Origin: Phoronis ovalis | Lineage: Eukaryota > Phoronida > Phoronidae | Assembly (NCBI GenBank): GCA_028565635.1 | Contig: JAOXYB010065778.1 | Coordinates: 1 to 10,266, forward strand | Reading direction: 5' to 3' | DNA length: 10,266 nt | Shown here: in pieces, positions 6,723 through 10,266 of the stretch | How positions within the stretch are numbered: position 1 is the first letter of the stretch | How the letters are laid out: each line of letters opens with the position of its first letter | Notes under the pieces: generated by a model | Seen by the model: the letters and a program-made list of their open reading frames with translations, nothing else | Databases searched by the model: none | Told to the model about the DNA's origin: nothing | Made by a program: the position numbers and the translations under genes

Positions 6723-8364
6723 GTATGTCGAAACTATGTTTTTGCACAGTTAAAACAATATTAATTCATTATTATTTTATATCAAATTTCTTTGCAAATC
6801 ATGATTTTCATTTATACAGTAATTCATTTTCGTGCCTTTTTATGCTTAAAAAACATTCCTGTTTCTGTTAAATTATGCACATCAAGTCAATAGACGGGTA
6901 TCCAAACTCTTAAACCTCCTACTGCAAGTCATGGCAGGTAACCACATAATATTGCGGGTGACCAATTATGCATATCATTTCTTGTAGTATACGTAGTTCT
7001 TGTAGATATAAATCAGTGTAAATATTATTTTTTGTGTGTTTGTCAGTTTTACATTGTTTTGCACTTCTGTCTTTGTCAACGTGGTGGTGTTGTCTAATAT
7101 TTTTTTACAACTTATTCATTCTTTTATTTTTGCACACATTCTTTTTTGGTTAATAATAACTGCAGATTACAGTAGTTATTGCGAGTTTTGAAAAAACAAC
7201 AATATAAATGTGTAATGGTTATGAATAATGGAATAATTAAGTGACTGCAGATATTATATTTATATCTTTGAATGTTAATTTGCTCTGCACTGTTTCGTTG
7301 GTTTGAAATCTTTTGTTTATTTTCTGTGTCATAAAGGCTTTCCGCACAGAAATTGATATTCGTTATGGTGGGGAACAAGTCCCGCAGGTTTGGTATCATT
7401 TAGTACGACAGTAAATCCCTGCTTGATTTACAGTATATCTATCATCAATAGCCTCCTGCATGTTTTACTTAATTATGTTACGTTTACTATCACAATTGTT
7501 CAGTTTGCCTATTTGCATTCTGCATCTTATGTTTGTGCTTCCATATTTGATAATGAATGTATAATTACAAACGTGCAGTGCATTGCTGAGTCGCTTGCAA
7601 TTTTAAAGTGTTCCACTGCTCATATATGATATTCTTAACTAAACAATTTAAAGAGCAAATTCAATGTACGACTCCTGTTAAGCTGTAAATAACCAAAAAT
7701 CAAAAGTATTTAAGCATGACTGAATTGCTAGCAAAAAACTGAGCTTGCAAATGTCCCTTCACAAACATGTCTTCTGTGTACAACACTGGTAAATCATTTT
7801 TTAGCATGGATTTTTAGAGATTATACATTTTTATTGTGATTTTATATGTAACAAAATGTTTTTAAAGACCCATCCAGTTGTGCTTGCTAAGCCACGATTG
7901 CACCTTTCACAAACTTAACAAAATACCATAAGTACTTGTGTAGAACTTTGTTTTAAAATATGACGTACTAAATTTTATTAGTGCATTACAATAGAAACAT
8001 TATTGTTGTTAATAAAAACTCACTTGGCACCATAGTTTTGTTAGATAGGTTTTTACTCAATTGAGATGCATGAATGCATGCAGCATTTTATTATAATAAT
8101 CTTGGTTTCTTATTAAAAGAAATATTTTCATTTAAATTATCTTATGTTTAATGCATATTAACAGCTAAAGCAACATCCATATAGCAGTCTCTCTATGTTG
8201 CAAAACTAATGATGAAAGTATTTATTGTCAGCGACGTGGTCATATATTGTAATGGTGTATACTGACTGTATGCTTTGCTATTTTATTGTGCCCCAATCTG
8301 TTTAATTAATAATCTGAGTATTCGGCCTTAATGAACAAATTATGGCATTTGTCTCTGTTTGCAG
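6723..8364 (+). other. Intron 12 of window (largest), containing a candidate mini-exon
   Basis: This is a 1642-bp phase-0 intron (GTATGT...GTTTGCAG), strongly AT-rich. Apart from the candidate cassette exon at 7337-7387, no repeat structure, RNA gene or further exon was recognised in 6723-7336 or 7388-8364. The open frames at 7124-7399 (minus) and 7390-7629 (plus) are low-complexity hydrophobic translations of AT-rich intron and are not genes. Confidence 0.8.
7337..7387 (+). CDS. SPTAN1: Candidate 51-bp cassette mini-exon duplicating the start of exon 13
   Basis: The segment is bounded by ATAAAG before 7337, with a T-rich tract upstream (about 7305-7330), and by GTTTGG from 7388. It is exactly 17 codons, phase 0 at both ends, and encodes AFRTEIDIRYGGEQVPQ. 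This aligns with the start of exon 13, EHRTEIDARAGTFQ. Eight of the 13 positions after the first residue are identical (RTEID, R, G, Q), and Arg, Glu and Gly use different synonymous codons (CGC/CGA, GAA/GAG, GGT/GGC). It would insert in frame between ERHQ and EHRTEID, in helix B of repeat 12. The splice sites are mediocre, so use may be regulated. It could also be a decayed exon copy. I know of no alpha-spectrin isoform with this insert. Confidence 0.6.
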
Positions 8365-8513
8365 GAACATCGAACAGAGATTGATGCTCGTGCTGGCACT
8401 TTCCAAGCGTTTGATGTGTTTGGTAATCAACTTCTGCAAAATAGCCACTATGCCTCAGATGAAGTCAAAGAAAAGATGGATGACTTAAACCAAGCCAGGG
8501 AGGATTTAGAAAA
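8365..8513 (+). CDS. SPTAN1: Alpha-spectrin exon 13 of window: helices B-C of repeat 12
   Basis: The exon encodes EHRTEIDARAGTFQAFDVFG, then NQLLQNSHYASDEVKEKMDD and LNQAREDLE, plus two bases of Lys. EHRTEIDARAGTFQAF is one of the most conserved stretches of alpha-spectrin. HYASDEVKEKMDDL is the BC loop and start of helix C. The acceptor is CTGTTTGCAG and the donor is the consensus GTGAGT from 8514. The split Lys codon is completed by the first base of exon 14. The upstream mini-exon repeats its first residues. Confidence 0.97.
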
Positions 8514-9114
8514 GTGAGTTATTCATATCAAGTTGTATCAGCAATATTGCTTGACATGTGACTGTTCTGAATCCTGTACCGTAAACTTATCTGTTGCTGC
8601 CTACAAGGGAGATACACAGAGATCCTATGGAAGTAATGTTGATCTGTCCTGTGATAACACATTCACAGGCCTACCTAACCAGCGTAGATTTGAACCGTCA
8701 TTACGCACTCGTGCACCTGTTTCCTACACTCGAACCCTTTTTCCAGTTTTCGCACCAAAATTCTTGCTACTTGAACCATTGTTTCCGTAGATTTGTACAA
8801 GTTGCCAGGAACTGATACAGATTTCTGGTGACTCGAACAGCAGGTCCGAGTCTCCAGAAATCTCTTGTAGTTGCTGGCAACTTGTTTGAGTCTACGGAAA
8901 CGACGGTTTGAATAGCAGGAATTTCGATGCGAAACCTGGAAAAGGGTTCGAGTGGTAGGAAACAAATGCGCGAGTACGAATTGACGGTTCGAGTCTACGC
9001 TGGTTAAGTAGGCCTGATTCATGCACCTTTGCCATACAGAATATTATTGCATGTAGCGAAAGACGAATCTGTCTTTTTTGCAAAATGTACTATTGTTTCC
9101 TTGTTTTCCACCAG
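8514..9114 (+). other. Intron 13 of window, with a foldback element
   Basis: This is a 601-bp phase-2 intron (GTGAGT...TTTTCCACCAG). More than half is the 350-bp inverted-repeat element at 8666-9015. The several open frames on both strands here (8533-8815 plus, 8675-9083 minus) are translations of the two arms and read as similar peptides. They are not genes. Confidence 0.9.
8666..9015. mobile_element. Foldback (palindromic) non-autonomous DNA transposon with 5-bp target duplication
   Basis: The left arm (8666-8838) is the reverse complement of the right arm (8844-9015), with roughly 30 mismatches and two 1-base indels over about 173 positions. A 5-base loop (AGCAG) lies between the arms. 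The termini read CAGGCCTACCTAACCAG and, on the other strand, CAGGCCTACTTAACCAG. The element is flanked directly by ATTCA at 8661-8665 and ATTCA at 9016-9020, a target-site duplication that fixes both ends. It encodes no transposase. The 5-bp duplication with CAGG ends does not match a superfamily I can name: hAT makes 8 bp, and Transib makes 5 bp but has CAC ends. Confidence 0.88.
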
Positions 9115-9304
9115 GGCTTGGATCACTCGTCGTATGAAACTTGACCAGAATCTGGAACTTCAGCTTTTCAACCGTGACTGTGAACAAGCTGAAACTTGGA
9201 TGGCTACTCGGGAAGCCACATTACAAGGTGATGCTGTCGATGGGGATTCGGTGGATTCAATGATTAAACGTCATGAAGATTTTGACAGAGCTATCAATGC
9301 CCAG
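9115..9304 (+). CDS. SPTAN1: Alpha-spectrin exon 14 of window: helices A-B of repeat 13
   Basis: One base completes Lys. The exon then reads [20 protein letters not shown], then [20 protein letters not shown], then [20 protein letters not shown], ending NAQ. AWxxRRMxLDQxLELQLF and DCEQAExWMAxREA match human alphaII closely. The helix A Trp is in AETWM and helix B carries [12 protein letters not shown]. Between them [11 protein letters not shown] is a slightly extended acidic loop. The acceptor is TTTTCCACCAG, 99 bp after the foldback element, and the donor is GTATGT. Unlike repeats 11 and 12, no intron interrupts helix A here. Confidence 0.96.
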
Positions 9305-9636
9305 GTATGTCATACATAACTAGGCTAATTTATTATTTCAGTTGGTATTTCCAGAACAATTATAAATCAATTTCATAATGTTAATATTTAAAATGGGAAA
9401 CATGTTCATGTTAGTTTTGTTGTTAATTCAGTCACATACTTTATAATTAAGCATTAAATAGTTTAATCTGCTTGTTTATTTATGAGCAAAGTACTTCTCA
9501 AAACTACATATTACTCAAGAACTACAAGAACCAGCGAATTTAGTATACATATGAGGATGATATGCACACCATGGACTACATCCATATAAAGTACAAACAA
9601 ATGTACAAAGGAGTCTCAATGTTATTTGTTTTTCAG
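9305..9636 (+). other. Intron 14 of window
   Basis: This is a 332-bp phase-0 intron (GTATGT...TTGTTTTTCAG). It is AT-rich with no recognisable feature. Confidence 0.85.
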
Positions 9637-9740
9637 GAAGAGAAAATCGTTGCATTGGAACAGTTTTCCGATCAACTCTGTGCAGCTGACCATTATGATT
9701 CTCCTGCTATTTCAGACAAAAAGGACCAAGTTTTGTCAAG
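9637..9740 (+). CDS. SPTAN1: Alpha-spectrin exon 15 of window: helices B-C of repeat 13
   Basis: The exon encodes EEKIVALEQFSDQLCAADHY and DSPAISDKKDQVLS, plus two bases of a codon that should be Arg. The human counterpart is EEKIAALQAFADQLIAAGHY. DHYDSPAI is the BC loop and DKKDQVLSR begins helix C. The Trp expected next (RWRRLK in human) must lie in the following exon, outside the window. The acceptor TTTTTCAG is strong and the donor is GTAACC. Confidence 0.95.
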
Positions 9741-10266
9741 GTAACCTATCTTACATACACCAGCTTATTTGTGGTAACATATTTGGTAATCAATCAGTAT
9801 TAGGTTTAATTACAACTGCTCTTATCCAATGGATACATACTTTATACTCTAAAATAAAAACTAGAATATAAATCTGCACAATATATTTTCCAGAGTTAAC
9901 CAGTAATTAGGCCGAATCTGTAGCCCGTATTTTCTGTTTAATTATTCAGCAGTTATTCTTACGGCTGTCACCGTTATCATGTTCATGCAAAGAATGTGAT
10001 CCAACATTAGATTGCTGACCAATGGACAATGTGCATGCACTTTGTGGAGCCACCTGTTGCTAACTTCCTAACATGCACCATTTTGAATCTTGATAAGCAA
10101 ACTGCCTCATTGTTCATTCACAAATTCTGCATGCTGCTCCGTTTAGGTTTATAACTAGACTGGACTCAGTCTGAATAATGATTATTTTATTCACTCAAAT
10201 TGTCTAAAGTGCTGACAAATTATACTTTTTCAATTGTGTAACTTATATTTAGTCATATTTAAATTT
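9741..10266 (+). other. 5' part of the intron after exon 15
   Basis: The intron starts GTAACC and runs off the right edge. I searched for the next exon, expected to begin with one base and then TGG for Trp of helix C, and did not find it. No repeat or RNA gene was recognised. Confidence 0.8.

Larger units (their letters stand above)
898..9740 (+). other. SPTAN1: Alpha-spectrin gene, internal segment (15 exons)
   Basis: Alpha-spectrin pairs antiparallel with beta-spectrin to form the long flexible tetramers of the submembrane cytoskeleton, which cross-link actin. The fifteen exons join in one frame and read as triple-helical repeats of about 106 residues. Each repeat shows the family signature: a Trp in helix A (DEEDWI, AESWM, ETIDWI, LISWI, AETWM), a KKH or KRH-like helix B ([34 protein letters not shown]), and in most a helix C Trp or its equivalent. 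One SH3 domain interrupts the repeat of exon 4, which is the diagnostic alpha-spectrin arrangement. The actin-related N-terminal repeats and the C-terminal EF-hands lie outside the window. The symbol is that of the vertebrate orthologue; flies use alpha-Spec. The family assignment is firm, the repeat numbers are from memory. Confidence 0.98.

Noticed and set aside
7390-7629. 79-codon plus-strand open frame in intron 12
   Set aside because: It is a low-complexity hydrophobic translation of AT-rich intron, beginning just after the mini-exon donor with no homology I recognise.
8941-8996. tRNA-like B box motifs (GGTTCGAGT) suggesting a tRNA gene or tRNA-derived SINE
   Set aside because: There is no A box at proper spacing, no cloverleaf and no 3' tail. 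Terminal inverted repeats and a short target duplication indicate a DNA element.
8533-9083. Overlapping open frames on both strands of intron 13 encoding similar Phe-, Arg- and Leu-rich peptides
   Set aside because: The similarity arises because the two arms of the foldback element are reverse complements. There is no start context or known domain.

Overview
The window is an internal stretch of one animal gene, a non-erythroid (alphaII-type) alpha-spectrin, read on the + strand. Fifteen exons between 898 and 9740 join without a frame break into 2303 coding bases, about 767 residues. The protein runs from the second half of one spectrin repeat, through the repeat that carries the SH3 domain, to most of a repeat four further on. 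In the vertebrate alphaII numbering, recalled from memory, this is roughly repeats 7 to 13. Neither end of the gene is present: the first exon here starts on a codon boundary after an upstream intron, and the last ends two bases into a codon.

The many introns (about 0.1 to 1.6 kb, AT-rich, GT-AG), the absence of bacterial features, and the protein itself point to an invertebrate. The linker after the SH3 domain and repeat 10 resemble protostome alpha-spectrin (YDNLL, LVREAADL, GQTEAA). The vertebrate-specific insert with calpain and caspase sites in repeat 10 and the 20-residue insert after the SH3 domain are both absent. I cannot name the species.

Layout: 1-90 is an 18-bp minisatellite and 91-897 is intron. 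Exons 1-4 (898-2603) encode the end of repeat 7, repeat 8 and the first part of repeat 9. Exons 5-6 (2869-3447) encode the SH3 domain. A 932-bp intron follows, mostly filled by an old, imperfect inverted repeat. Exons 7-9 (4380-5318) finish repeat 9 and encode repeat 10. Exons 10-12 (5753-6722) encode repeat 11 and the first half of repeat 12. A 1642-bp intron then contains a likely 51-bp in-frame cassette mini-exon (7337-7387). Exon 13 (8365-8513) finishes repeat 12. The next intron holds a 350-bp foldback transposable element (8666-9015) with a 5-bp target-site duplication. Exons 14-15 (9115-9740) encode repeat 13, and the rest is intron.

The most interesting signal is the mini-exon. It encodes AFRTEIDIRYGGEQVPQ, a diverged copy of the start of the next exon (EHRTEIDARAGTFQ) with silent third-base differences. 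It has splice sites of the right phase and would insert 17 residues into helix B of repeat 12. No RNA gene, second protein-coding gene or promoter could be supported.
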